Origin: an uncultured Porphyromonas sp.
GTDB taxonomy: Bacteria > Bacteroidota > Bacteroidia > Bacteroidales > Porphyromonadaceae
Length of the DNA: 64,000 bases
Assembly (NCBI RefSeq): GCF_905372525.1
Contig: NZ_CAJPPN010000003.1
Coordinates: forward strand, 42,677 to 106,676
Direction of reading: 5' to 3'
Below the pieces are notes generated by a model. That model was not told where the DNA came from. It saw only the letters and a program-made list of their open reading frames with translations, and did no database searches. Below, piece after piece: positions 34,119 through 41,803 of the stretch (position 1 is the first letter of the stretch; each line of letters opens with the position of its first letter). Made by a program: the position numbers and the translations under genes.

Positions 34119-34583
34119 TTACTGATTGATGCCGATTGTGCTCAGCCACTGCTGCACGTTGAAGCTTGGGCAAGCCTTACGGGCGACCTCATTATGTCCG
34201 ATGATACGGACTCCTGGGTGCTTGGAGTGGAAGTCGAGGACGTACTTACGCATGGACTCTAGCTGCTGAGGTGTGCGGGTGTCCTTAGGGGTCTTGCCGT
34301 CACGGGCACAGCCCCCGACATAGACTACGTGGCGAGCGATCTGGTTATAGCTGACAGCACCATTGGTCACCTCCCACGGGTCTACCTGAGCATCCTCGTT
34401 GTTAGCTACCAGTCGCTCGACCCTGCCATCTAGGTGGATCATATCGGTGTAGCCGACCTGCTTCCATCCACGCCCGCCCTGGGCGACAGGTGCGGTATGC
34501 CATCGGCGGATCTCGTCACTGCTCACCGCCCGCCCCTCGGGCGTAGCGGTGCAGTGAATAACGAGGTACTTTAGCTGTGCCAT
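34119..34583 (-). CDS. N-acetylmuramoyl-L-alanine amidase (endolysin)
   Basis: 154 residues from MAQLKYLVIHCTATPEGR; the frame is open to 34631 but those 16 extra residues are unlike the family and overlap the capsid gene. T7-lysozyme-type Amidase_2: zinc ligands His in VIHC, His in GHNE and Cys in RKACPSF, catalytic Tyr in GYTDMI and Lys in the RKAC segment. It cleaves the stem peptide from muramic acid at lysis. It lies 14 bp downstream of the capsid gene. Confidence 0.88.
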   Translation of the reverse strand: MAQLKYLVIHCTATPEGRAVSSDEIRRWHTAPVAQGGRGWKQVGYTDMIHLDGRVERLVANNEDAQVDPWEVTNGAVSYNQIARHVVYVGGCARDGKTPKDTRTPQQLESMRKYVLDFHSKHPGVRIIGHNEVARKACPSFNVQQWLSTIGINQ

Positions 34584-34597
34584 AGTTGTATCATTTA

Positions 34598-35683
34598 CTA
34601 GGCAGTAGCACTGACGATAGCAGCCGTGCATCCCTTACTACGCAGTGGGCAACAGATAGAGCGCTGACGTAGGTTAAAGAGGTTGCGGTGGTGCAGAGGG
34701 TCATTCTTTGCCTCGCTGGAGTAGGTGACTAGAGAGCCCGTGGCGCGCATCATACTCTTATCATGATAAGCGATCGAGGCGGGCTTGTGCTGCGTCTGAG
34801 CCAGAGCTCCATAAGCCAGCTTGGTCTTTGCGGTGGTATCGTAGTAGGGGGAGCTACTCATCTCATAGATGTCAAAGCCGTAGAGACGCCCAACCTGACC
34901 ATTGACATTGTCTAGGTTATACTGACGCTGGAATGTCTCACTTACAGAGAGTAGATCCTGTACATGATCATTACAGAGCACCAGCACACGCTGCCCCTGA
35001 GGGACGCGACGGGCATCAAACCACTTTTTTAGGCGCCTCAGATCAGCGAGGGTGAGCTTCTTACGACCTCCTTCCTCGGCGGTGTCACCCGTTGTGAGGT
35101 ACACGGGGGTATCAGCCTCACTGTGAGACTGTGGAGCAATAGCATGTAGAGCCTTATTGGCAATCTCCTCTGCGACAGCCTCCTTATGTCGCTCCTTGAC
35201 ACTACCTAGTTTATCATAACTGATGGTGTCGAGCTCCTTATCACTAATAGCAGTAGCTTCCGTTTCAAAGTTGGCAAGGGATACCGCTCGGTCACCATCT
35301 CTAAGTTCCTGCACATTGAGTGGATAGGTATTGTTGTCGATAAGCACCTTAGGGTCTCCACCTAGCTCCACAAAGTGAATAACATCATTATTTACATGCT
35401 CGTCGTAGGCAGGGATACGCTTATACCAGCCGAGATGCTCGAGAGCCTCGCGGAGTGCCTTGATCAGCAAGCCCGTGTAGATCTCCTGGGCCACCCCTGC
35501 ATTGATGTTGCCAGGTTTGTAGATGACACCGATACAGAGGAGGGCTAGCAGAGTGACAGCCGATCCGATCCAAGCAGGGATGCCGATCAAGAGAGCGATG
35601 AGTGCACCGACAGCGGCATCTATAGCCAGCACGCCGAGGCTCACGACAAGAGCTGCTATCCAGCTCGGGATTTTATTCTTCAT
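34598..35683 (-). CDS. Phage major capsid protein with N-terminal membrane segments
   Basis: 361 residues. After about residue 60 it has the capsid pattern of Bacteroidota Mu-like phages (VAQEIYTGLLIKALREALEH, HVNNDVIHFVELGGDPKVLI, NFETEATAISDKELDTISYD). The first 55 residues form two or three hydrophobic segments, unusual for an HK97-fold capsid protein. It follows the protease/scaffold gene by 26 bp, which fits. Confidence 0.75.
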   Translation of the reverse strand: MKNKIPSWIAALVVSLGVLAIDAAVGALIALLIGIPAWIGSAVTLLALLCIGVIYKPGNINAGVAQEIYTGLLIKALREALEHLGWYKRIPAYDEHVNNDVIHFVELGGDPKVLIDNNTYPLNVQELRDGDRAVSLANFETEATAISDKELDTISYDKLGSVKERHKEAVAEEIANKALHAIAPQSHSEADTPVYLTTGDTAEEGGRKKLTLADLRRLKKWFDARRVPQGQRVLVLCNDHVQDLLSVSETFQRQYNLDNVNGQVGRLYGFDIYEMSSSPYYDTTAKTKLAYGALAQTQHKPASIAYHDKSMMRATGSLVTYSSEAKNDPLHHRNLFNLRQRSICCPLRSKGCTAAIVSATA

Positions 35684-35709
35684 ATTTCCGATTTGATGAG
35701 TTAGACTAC

Positions 35710-36138
35710 TTACTTAGGTAGATCGATACCAAACTCAGCCTTGTAGAGGCGGGCATACTCCTGGGGGCTCTCCCTCTTGAGGGTGTCTAGTTCGTCCACG
35801 GGGACATCCGAGAGTTTGGCATGCTGCTGAGGCATAGCACTACCCCCCATGGGTGAGGGATGGATGAGCTCTGAAGGGAGACGGGCTGGCTGGAGGTCTG
35901 CAAGGGTGATGCGCAGGGTCTCAGCTCCCATCGTGAGCCCAATCTGTGTATAGTGAGCTCGCTGGGCTTCGGTTAGCTTGCCAAGGCGTACAGCCTCGTC
36001 CACAAGTCCTCTGACAAGGGCTTGGCTCATCTCTTCCGCCTGCTTGGCTCGGAGCTTGAGCTGCTCAATAGTGCCGATGAGCTCCGCCTCGGTAGCCTGC
36101 TGGCTTAGCCCGAGGGCTAGGGCAATCTTTTCATTCAT
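35710..36138 (-). CDS. Possible nested scaffold protein (Mu gpZ-like internal start)
   Basis: An in-frame ATG at 36138 (MNEKIALALGLSQQATEAEL) begins exactly where the protease domain ends. It is preceded by an A-rich stretch (CAAAATACAGACAAC), the kind of leader used in this phylum. In Mu, gene Z is an in-frame internal product of gene I. The 142-residue product would be a separate scaffold. Inferred from this analogy. Confidence 0.4.
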   Translation of the reverse strand: MNEKIALALGLSQQATEAELIGTIEQLKLRAKQAEEMSQALVRGLVDEAVRLGKLTEAQRAHYTQIGLTMGAETLRITLADLQPARLPSELIHPSPMGGSAMPQQHAKLSDVPVDELDTLKRESPQEYARLYKAEFGIDLPK

Positions 36139-36660
36139 GTTGTCTGTATTTTGGGGTGATACTTTGGGGTTACTTAGGGGGAGTAGAGGGAGGTCGGGGC
36201 ACTCAGTACCTGAGGCGAGGGTGATGCGCTCGCCCGAGGTGTTGTAGAGTTCAATGGCAAGCGCCTCATCGTTAGCTCCTATATCCACGATGGATACCTC
36301 ATCAAGCTTACTCTTAGTGATGGTCATACGAGTCTGCCCTGGTAGTAGGTGCTCGGGAGCATCACTGAGCTCAATGATTGTAAGCCCAGCGCTGGACATG
36401 CGCAGGAAGCCCTCCTCCCACTTGCGAGCAATCTTGGCGGCGAACTCATCCGACATATCAAAGACAGGCGTGCCGATGATCTTATCGCCATCAATATGGA
36501 TGTCGTCGATGCGACCAATGGGGATGTCCTCTCGGTCATATCTACGGTGCATCCACAGGAGCACAGGGTTGCGCTTGTACTGCTCGATGTCCACACCTGA
36601 GGTGAGCACACGGGTGCCATAGGAGTTCAGGGCAGAGGTGCTTATGATTACTTGTTTCAT
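35710..36660 (-). CDS. Prohead protease fused to scaffold (Mu gpI-like)
   Basis: 316 residues from the ATG at 36660 (MKQVIISTSALNSYGTRV); the open frame reaches 36687, but the added residues are not typical. Residues 1-150 are a caudovirus-type prohead protease (NPVLLWMHRR, PIGRIDDIHIDGDKIIG, FLRMSSAGL). Residues 175-316 are a helical scaffold like the C-terminus of Mu gpI. It processes the head shell. An internal ATG at 36138 could yield free scaffold. Confidence 0.8.
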   Translation of the reverse strand: MKQVIISTSALNSYGTRVLTSGVDIEQYKRNPVLLWMHRRYDREDIPIGRIDDIHIDGDKIIGTPVFDMSDEFAAKIARKWEEGFLRMSSAGLTIIELSDAPEHLLPGQTRMTITKSKLDEVSIVDIGANDEALAIELYNTSGERITLASGTECPDLPLLPLSNPKVSPQNTDNMNEKIALALGLSQQATEAELIGTIEQLKLRAKQAEEMSQALVRGLVDEAVRLGKLTEAQRAHYTQIGLTMGAETLRITLADLQPARLPSELIHPSPMGGSAMPQQHAKLSDVPVDELDTLKRESPQEYARLYKAEFGIDLPK

Positions 36661-36681
36661 TGCCTTTGCTATTGATTTCTG

Positions 36682-36697
36682 GTGCAAAGGTCGCCCC
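36682..36697 (-). promoter_or_regulatory. Leftward late promoter candidate
   Basis: Minus strand reads GGGGCGACCTTTGCAC, 21 bp upstream of the protease ATG. It shares GGGG-n-ACYTTTGCAC with the divergent rightward site at 36763. The CTTTG resembles a -7 box lacking the leading TA, as expected of an activator-dependent promoter. An inverted repeat CGCCCCT / AGGGGCG (36692-36698 / 36706-36712) overlaps it. Confidence 0.5.
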
Positions 36698-36762
36698 TCA
36701 GTAGTAGGGGCGGAAGAAACGTTGCAATCTTGGCATAGATACTTTGTTAAGGGGGTATTTCA

Positions 36763-36776
36763 GGGGACTTTTGCAC
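36763..36776 (+). promoter_or_regulatory. Rightward late promoter candidate
   Basis: GGGGACTTTTGCAC, mirrored in the leftward late promoter. It lies 16 bp before the terminase ATG. Confidence 0.5.
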
Positions 36777-36792
36777 TCAAAAAGAGTACCCA

Positions 36793-38349
36793 ATGGCATC
36801 AGCAGCAGAGAGAAAAGAAGCTCTTGAACGGTGGAAGAGTAGGTGCGAGCTCGTGCGCTCAGCCACCGCATTCATTCCTCAGGAGACACCTGCCGAAAAG
36901 GACAAGCGCATCCGCTCGCTCCTGAAGGACTACAACGCCTTCGTTGAGTACTATTTTCCCCACTTTACCCGTAATGAGACGACGGGTAAAGTCACACGCT
37001 GTGCCCCGTTCCATATCGAGGCAGCACAACTCATCAGAGATAATGACAACCTCAAGGCAGTCTTTCAGTGGGCACGTGGACACGCCAAGAGTACCCACAT
37101 GGACATATTTGTACCGATGTGGCTCATGGCGATGGGCTACCTCGGGCGTCGCTACCTCAATGTAATGGTGCTTGTGGGCAAGAGCTACGACAATGCTACC
37201 ACCCTTATCAGCGATATACAGGCTGAGTTGGAGAACAACCAGCGCTTCATCGCTGACTTTGGCACCCAAGTGAACCAAGGATCGTGGGAAGAAGGGAAGT
37301 TTGTCACCCAGGAGGGGGTAGCCTTCTTCGCCCTCGGACGAGGACAATCCCCCCGAGGACTGCGCTATCGAAACCATCGCCCCGACTACATCGTCATTGA
37401 CGACTTGGATGATGATGAGCTAGTGCTCAATAAGGATCGTGTCAATCGGCTCACCGAGTGGGTGCGGGAGGCTCTCTTCGGTACCCTCGATGGCGGGCGA
37501 GGGCGATTTATCATGGTGGGCAACCTCATTGCCCGCAACTCAGTCCTCTACAACATTAGCCAGATTAAGAGCGTACACGTCTCTCGGGTCAATATCCTCA
37601 CTGCTAAGGGTGCAGTCACCTGGGCGTCCAAGTGGACACGGGAGGAGGTGCGTGAGATGGAGGAGTTCATGGGCTATCGGGCATTTAACAAGGAGTGCCT
37701 CAATAATCCAATCCTTGAGGGTACAGTCTTTCGGCAGGAGTGGATACGCTATAAGCGCATGACCAAGCTCACCGCCTACAGCGACCTTGTGCTCTATATT
37801 GACCCCTCATGGCGGGGCACCAAGAAGAATGACTACAAGGCGGCGAAACTTTGGGGCTCCACTCCGATGGGGGAGCTACACTGTATACGCCCGTTCCTCC
37901 GCCAGTGCTCCATCGCCGAGATGGTACGCTGGGTCTACGACGTCTACGAGTGGGTAACCAGCCAAGGTGCAACGCTACGCATCTATATGGAAGCAAGCTT
38001 CATGCAGGATATCCTCCTTGACGACTTCACAGCAGAAGGTAACCAGCGTGGCTATCAGCTGCCTATCACGGGCGACAAACGCCAAAAGCCAAACAAGTAC
38101 GCTCGTATCGAGGCGGTATCCCCCCTCTGGGAGCGTGGCAAGGTCTACTACAATGAGGCATACCGTACCGATCCCGACATGGTTGCCTCCATCGAGCAGA
38201 CCTTGAGCTTTGAGGCAGGCAGCTCCGGTTATGATGATGGACCCGACGCAGATGAGGGTGCTATATGGTTGCTCCAGCGACGTACTCGTACTCAGGGCAT
38301 CGCACCCATCCTGGGACGACGATCCTCCTCTGGGCGTAATCGCTGGTAA
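36793..38349 (+). CDS. Terminase large subunit (Mu gp28-like)
   Basis: 518 residues. The ATPase domain has a Walker A-like ARGHAKST (94-101) and Walker B YIVIDDLDDDE (199-209). The nuclease domain begins near LYIDPSW (Asp337) and includes the EASFMQDILLDDF segment. It packages DNA headful-style into proheads. First gene of the plus-strand head operon, preceded by the proposed late promoter. Confidence 0.88.
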   Translation: MASAAERKEALERWKSRCELVRSATAFIPQETPAEKDKRIRSLLKDYNAFVEYYFPHFTRNETTGKVTRCAPFHIEAAQLIRDNDNLKAVFQWARGHAKSTHMDIFVPMWLMAMGYLGRRYLNVMVLVGKSYDNATTLISDIQAELENNQRFIADFGTQVNQGSWEEGKFVTQEGVAFFALGRGQSPRGLRYRNHRPDYIVIDDLDDDELVLNKDRVNRLTEWVREALFGTLDGGRGRFIMVGNLIARNSVLYNISQIKSVHVSRVNILTAKGAVTWASKWTREEVREMEEFMGYRAFNKECLNNPILEGTVFRQEWIRYKRMTKLTAYSDLVLYIDPSWRGTKKNDYKAAKLWGSTPMGELHCIRPFLRQCSIAEMVRWVYDVYEWVTSQGATLRIYMEASFMQDILLDDFTAEGNQRGYQLPITGDKRQKPNKYARIEAVSPLWERGKVYYNEAYRTDPDMVASIEQTLSFEAGSSGYDDGPDADEGAIWLLQRRTRTQGIAPILGRRSSSGRNRW

Positions 38350-38383
38350 CCTCCCCCTAACCACTGCTTAATCATTGCTCAAT

Positions 38384-38659
38384 ATGGATATCATCTCACT
38401 TAACAAGCGGCTCTTCACCGCCCTCAAGCTCCTCATCTACGATTATCACCTTGCTCATGCTAAGCGCAAGGCTACACGCTACACCCAGCTCACAGGTAAG
38501 CGTGCAGTAGTCATCCTGACCGAACATCGGTGGCTCTTGAGGACACGCCTCTTACCCGTAGCTGTACGGCTTGACGCAATACCGGCCCATGTCCGTGGCA
38601 AGGTAGTGCGCAAGGCTCTCTACTTCCCCCATCCCACCACCACTCATAGATCTCACTAG
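38384..38659 (+). CDS. Small basic phage protein, unknown
   Basis: 91 residues from MDIISLNKRLFTALKLLI (the frame opens three codons earlier). It is basic, with KRKATRYTQLTGKRAVVILT. It lies between terminase and the DUF1320 gene with almost no spacing to the latter. No family recognised. Confidence 0.5.
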   Translation: MDIISLNKRLFTALKLLIYDYHLAHAKRKATRYTQLTGKRAVVILTEHRWLLRTRLLPVAVRLDAIPAHVRGKVVRKALYFPHPTTTHRSH

Positions 38660-38660
38660 T

Positions 38661-39083
38661 ATGTACATCACCGACGAGGACTACCGCACCGCCATCACCC
38701 TAGAGGAGCAAGCGGTCATTAGTGAGCATACTAATGAGTGGCAGGCTGCCGAGCGGGTAGCCATAGAGCTTGCCTCTGGCTACCTCCGTGCTCGCTATGA
38801 TGTAGACAAGGCTTTCGCCGCCCGAGGAGAGGAGCGCAATCCCCTACTCGTACAAGTCATCGTGCACATTGCCCTCTATCAGATGCTCCACCGCCTACCC
38901 CAGCAGATGGGCTACGATAGATACAAGGAGCTCTATGACGAGGCTCTGCAGTGGCTCAGCGACGTACAGCGTGGTGTCAATAATCCCAATCTCCCTGCAC
39001 CTACTGACCTAAGCAATGGGTCTAAGGGTGGACTAGAGACTATCCGCTCTGGAGGCATCAAAAAGAGTACCTATCACTATTAG
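38661..39083 (+). CDS. DUF1320 phage head protein (Mu gp36-like)
   Basis: 140 residues with the DUF1320 layout: YITDEDYRTAI at the start, ERVAIELASGYLRARYD, and IALYQMLHRLPQQM. Members resemble head-tail connector adaptors. It lies next to terminase and portal as in related phages. Confidence 0.75.
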   Translation: MYITDEDYRTAITLEEQAVISEHTNEWQAAERVAIELASGYLRARYDVDKAFAARGEERNPLLVQVIVHIALYQMLHRLPQQMGYDRYKELYDEALQWLSDVQRGVNNPNLPAPTDLSNGSKGGLETIRSGGIKKSTYHY

Positions 39084-39089
39084 TATCCT

Positions 39090-40364
39090 ATGGCACAACA
39101 TAACAGTAATGATAATGACAAGCTCCTGCAACTAGCCAAGAGCATTCAGGCTCGGCGGATCGCAGCTGAAATAACTCGTAAGACCGATGCCCTCACCCAA
39201 AAGGATATAGCTAGTTGGCGACGAGCCTGGCAGATGGCGATAAATGTCGAGAGCCCTCGGCGTGCCTACCTCTACGACCTCTATGCTGACAGCCTCGTCG
39301 ATGGGCACCTCTCTGGATGTATCGAGCAGCGCAAGAGTAAGACCCTAGGGCGACCCTTCCGCCTCCTCGGCGCCGAGGGGGAGGAGGATGCTGAGGCAAC
39401 TGCCCTCTTGGAGCGCGAGTGGTTCTACGACTTTTTAAGCATAGCCCTAGATAGCATCTTCTGGGGTCACTCGCTCATCGAGATGGGCGCAGTCATACGT
39501 GACGACAAGGGGCTACGCTTCGATAGCGCGACACTCATTCCGAGAAAGCATGTTGTGCCCGAGTATGGTGTACTGCTGCGTGATCCCTCCGATGACATCC
39601 CTCAGGGCATCCCCTATCGCAGTGGGGATTATGCTCGCTGGATCGTCGAGGTGGGTAAGCCCTACGACCTGGGACTCCTCCTTAGGTGTGCACCCTACTA
39701 CATCAGTAAGAAGAATATGGGAGCCTTCTGGGATACCTTTGGCGAGATCTTCGGCATGCCCATGCGTATTGCCAACACCTCTGCCACCAACAAGGCGGAC
39801 ATCGCACGCATTGAGGAGGTGATGGACAACATGGGCGCAGCCTTCTGGGGAGTCTTTCCCGAGGATACTAAGATTAGCTTCCAAGAGAGCTCCCGAGGGG
39901 ATGCCTACAACGTCTATGACAAGCGACTAGAGCGGTGCGACAAGGAGATCAGCAAGATCCTCCTTTCGCAGACAATGACTATTGACAACGGGTCCTCCCT
40001 TTCCCAGAGCGAGGTGCACCTGGAGATATTTGAGCATATCTGTGCCGCTGATGCTAAGCGTATCGGCTATATCATCAATGACCGCCTACTACCCCTCATG
40101 GTCTCCTCCGGCTTCCCCGTTAAGGGGCTAACCTTCGCTTGGGACTACTCGGATGAGATGACTGAGGCAGAGATGCGTGAGCAGGAGCGTGTGATCCTCC
40201 AGTATTATGACGTCGATCCCGAGTACTTTACACGCAAGTACAACGTGCCCATTATTGGCAGACGCTCGGGGGGCATCGAACCCAGCGAGCCAAGCCCTAC
40301 CAACGACGATAAAGGCGAGGAGGAGAGCAAGGCACTAGCCAAGGATAGCGATTTTTTCGCCTAA
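39090..40364 (+). CDS. Portal protein (DUF935, Mu gp29-like)
   Basis: 424 residues forming the dodecameric DNA gate. The N-terminal and clip regions are typical of DUF935 (DSLVDGHLSGCIEQRKSKTL, FWGHSLIEMG, NTSATNKADIARIEEVMDNM, LGKP-like PIIGRR at the end). Its last codons GAT TTT TTC GCC TAA contain a -1 slippery heptamer followed by a strong stem-loop. Slippage would bypass the stop and continue into MuF, giving an 872-residue fusion. Confidence 0.85.
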   Translation: MAQHNSNDNDKLLQLAKSIQARRIAAEITRKTDALTQKDIASWRRAWQMAINVESPRRAYLYDLYADSLVDGHLSGCIEQRKSKTLGRPFRLLGAEGEEDAEATALLEREWFYDFLSIALDSIFWGHSLIEMGAVIRDDKGLRFDSATLIPRKHVVPEYGVLLRDPSDDIPQGIPYRSGDYARWIVEVGKPYDLGLLLRCAPYYISKKNMGAFWDTFGEIFGMPMRIANTSATNKADIARIEEVMDNMGAAFWGVFPEDTKISFQESSRGDAYNVYDKRLERCDKEISKILLSQTMTIDNGSSLSQSEVHLEIFEHICAADAKRIGYIINDRLLPLMVSSGFPVKGLTFAWDYSDEMTEAEMREQERVILQYYDVDPEYFTRKYNVPIIGRRSGGIEPSEPSPTNDDKGEEESKALAKDSDFFA

Positions 40365-40395
40365 GGGGGCAGGGATCAACTCGCTCCCTGCCCCC
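40352..40395 (+). promoter_or_regulatory. Programmed -1 frameshift signal, portal to MuF
   Basis: Slippery heptamer T TTT TTC (40352-40358) in correct zero-frame phase, spacer of 6 nt that includes the portal TAA stop, then a perfect 11-bp stem (40365-40375 / 40385-40395) with a 9-nt loop. The -1 frame is open through to the MuF stop at 41707. Confidence 0.75.
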
Positions 40396-40576
40396 CACCA
40401 TACAGCTAACTAACCGATACAATGCCCTCCACGAGAAGCTCGGAGAGCTCTATACCTGCACCTGCCCCCTCTGCCTAAGCGCAAAGGGTAAGGGCAACGA
40501 GGCACGCCCCTACGACGAGGACATTTTTGAGCGTGCAGCACGATACATCCACAAGCATAAGGGCTTCAAGGCGTCA

Positions 40577-41707
40577 ATGCTGAGCGATGCACCTATACGT
40601 GCAGCCATCCAGGAGAGCTACGACATCATCCGCCCAGCCCTCCAGCACCTCGAGCATCACACCCCAGAGACCGTGCGCCACGCCCTCGATAACAACGCCT
40701 TTATCTTCTCGGGCTTCCGCACCTACCACAGCTTACGTGAGCTGGGGCTCTCCCTCATCGATCAGGAGGGGCACATCCGCCCCTATGAGGACTTTAGGGA
40801 GGATGTAGTGCGTATGCACAACAAGTACAACGTCAATTACCTAGAGACAGAGTACGAGCACGCCGTAGGGTCGTCTCTCATGGCTGATCGCTGGTACGAG
40901 CAACAGCAGGGAGATTATAGATACAACCTGCAGTACCGTACAGCAGGCGATAACCGTGTACGTCCAGACCACGAGGCACTCGAGGGGATCACCCTACCTA
41001 AGAGCGATAAGTTCTGGGACGACTATTACCCCCCTAACGGCTGGCGTTGCCGCTGTGATGTCGTAGAGGTCTCCCCATCCGACTATCCCCTCTCCGATAG
41101 TACCGAGGCGAGCCAGCGAGGTAGCGATACACTCCGCAAGAGCAAACAGGAGGTCTTCCGAGGCAACCCAGGCAAGGACCTGGTCCTATTCCCAGACCGT
41201 CACCCCTACTATGGGCGCAAGGGCATTGCTCACTGCTCCACAGCACAGCACGCCACAGGAGATAGTGAGGGGGATGCCTGCGGTGTCCTCGCTGAGATCA
41301 TCAAGGCAAGAGAGGGCAAGCGCAAGATAGAGCTCACCCCAGAGCAACGAGAGCGACGCAAGGAGATACAGCGACTAGCAAAGGAGCGGTTTATGGGTGA
41401 GATCGTAGAAAATGGGGTACGTGTAGAGATCACAATGACAGGTATCAAGGAGATACTTAACCAGCCCCACGAGCACTATTTCGCAAAGAATGAACTACTA
41501 CTAGACCTACCCAAACTCATCAGAGAGGCTAAGTACATCGGGGCTTATGAAGATGCAGGGAAAAAGGAATGGGTCGTGCAAATACACCTTTTCGAGGTGG
41601 AGATAGAAGGCGATAAAAGCTGGCTTATAGCCCTGGAGAATAAGCAGGGGAGAGTCCTACTGCACAGCATATCCGATAGTCCCCAGGTAGCCACAAAAAA
41701 GAGGTGA
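40577..41707 (+). CDS. MuF head-morphogenesis protein with C-terminal toxin-like domain
   Basis: From its first ATG the frame encodes 376 residues, but coding clearly extends upstream: codons from 40358 include a conserved-looking segment (NRYNALHEKLGELYTCTCPL) with no ATG, GTG or TTG, so entry from the portal by frameshift is proposed (449 residues beyond the slip). The MuF domain includes ALDNNAFIFSGFRTYHSLRE, DNRVRPDHEALEGITLP and the C-terminal NGWRCRCDVVEV. After about residue 235 an extra domain (GIKEILNQPHEHYFAKNELL, HLFEVEIEGDKSWLIALE, VLLHSISDS) resembles barnase/EndoU/RelE-like modules found on phage polyvalent proteins. MuF-linked toxin domains are known in temperate phages; the assignment is tentative. 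Confidence 0.8.
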   Translation: MLSDAPIRAAIQESYDIIRPALQHLEHHTPETVRHALDNNAFIFSGFRTYHSLRELGLSLIDQEGHIRPYEDFREDVVRMHNKYNVNYLETEYEHAVGSSLMADRWYEQQQGDYRYNLQYRTAGDNRVRPDHEALEGITLPKSDKFWDDYYPPNGWRCRCDVVEVSPSDYPLSDSTEASQRGSDTLRKSKQEVFRGNPGKDLVLFPDRHPYYGRKGIAHCSTAQHATGDSEGDACGVLAEIIKAREGKRKIELTPEQRERRKEIQRLAKERFMGEIVENGVRVEITMTGIKEILNQPHEHYFAKNELLLDLPKLIREAKYIGAYEDAGKKEWVVQIHLFEVEIEGDKSWLIALENKQGRVLLHSISDSPQVATKKR

Positions 41708-41768
41708 CCCCCAGAAATGACCGTACCCGAACTACAGTCGGGGTTAGGGCATCTCTGAGGATCACCTC
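41695..41768 (-). ncRNA. Candidate antisense small RNA, hairpin with U6 tail
   Basis: Minus-strand transcript predicted to start near 41767. A 19-bp stem (41768-41750 with 41719-41701; three G-U pairs) encloses a smaller CCCGA/UCGGG hairpin, and the RNA ends in six U (41700-41695). The promoter lies immediately upstream (41773-41803). The transcript is antisense to the last MuF codons and to the leader of the methylase gene. Confidence 0.55.
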
Positions 41769-41772
41769 ACCA

Positions 41773-41803
41773 CAAAAGTACAATGAATAAATCAAATATG
41801 CAA
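41773..41803 (-). promoter_or_regulatory. Promoter of the candidate antisense RNA
   Basis: Minus-strand TTG, then 20 bp, then TACTTTTG (41773-41780). Both elements and the spacing fit the Bacteroidota promoter consensus. It overlaps the start of the methylase gene. Confidence 0.6.

Noticed and set aside
40365..40395. Terminator after the portal gene
   Set aside because: No T tract, and the stem starts 6 nt after a phased slippery heptamer with an open -1 frame; a frameshift stimulator explains it better.
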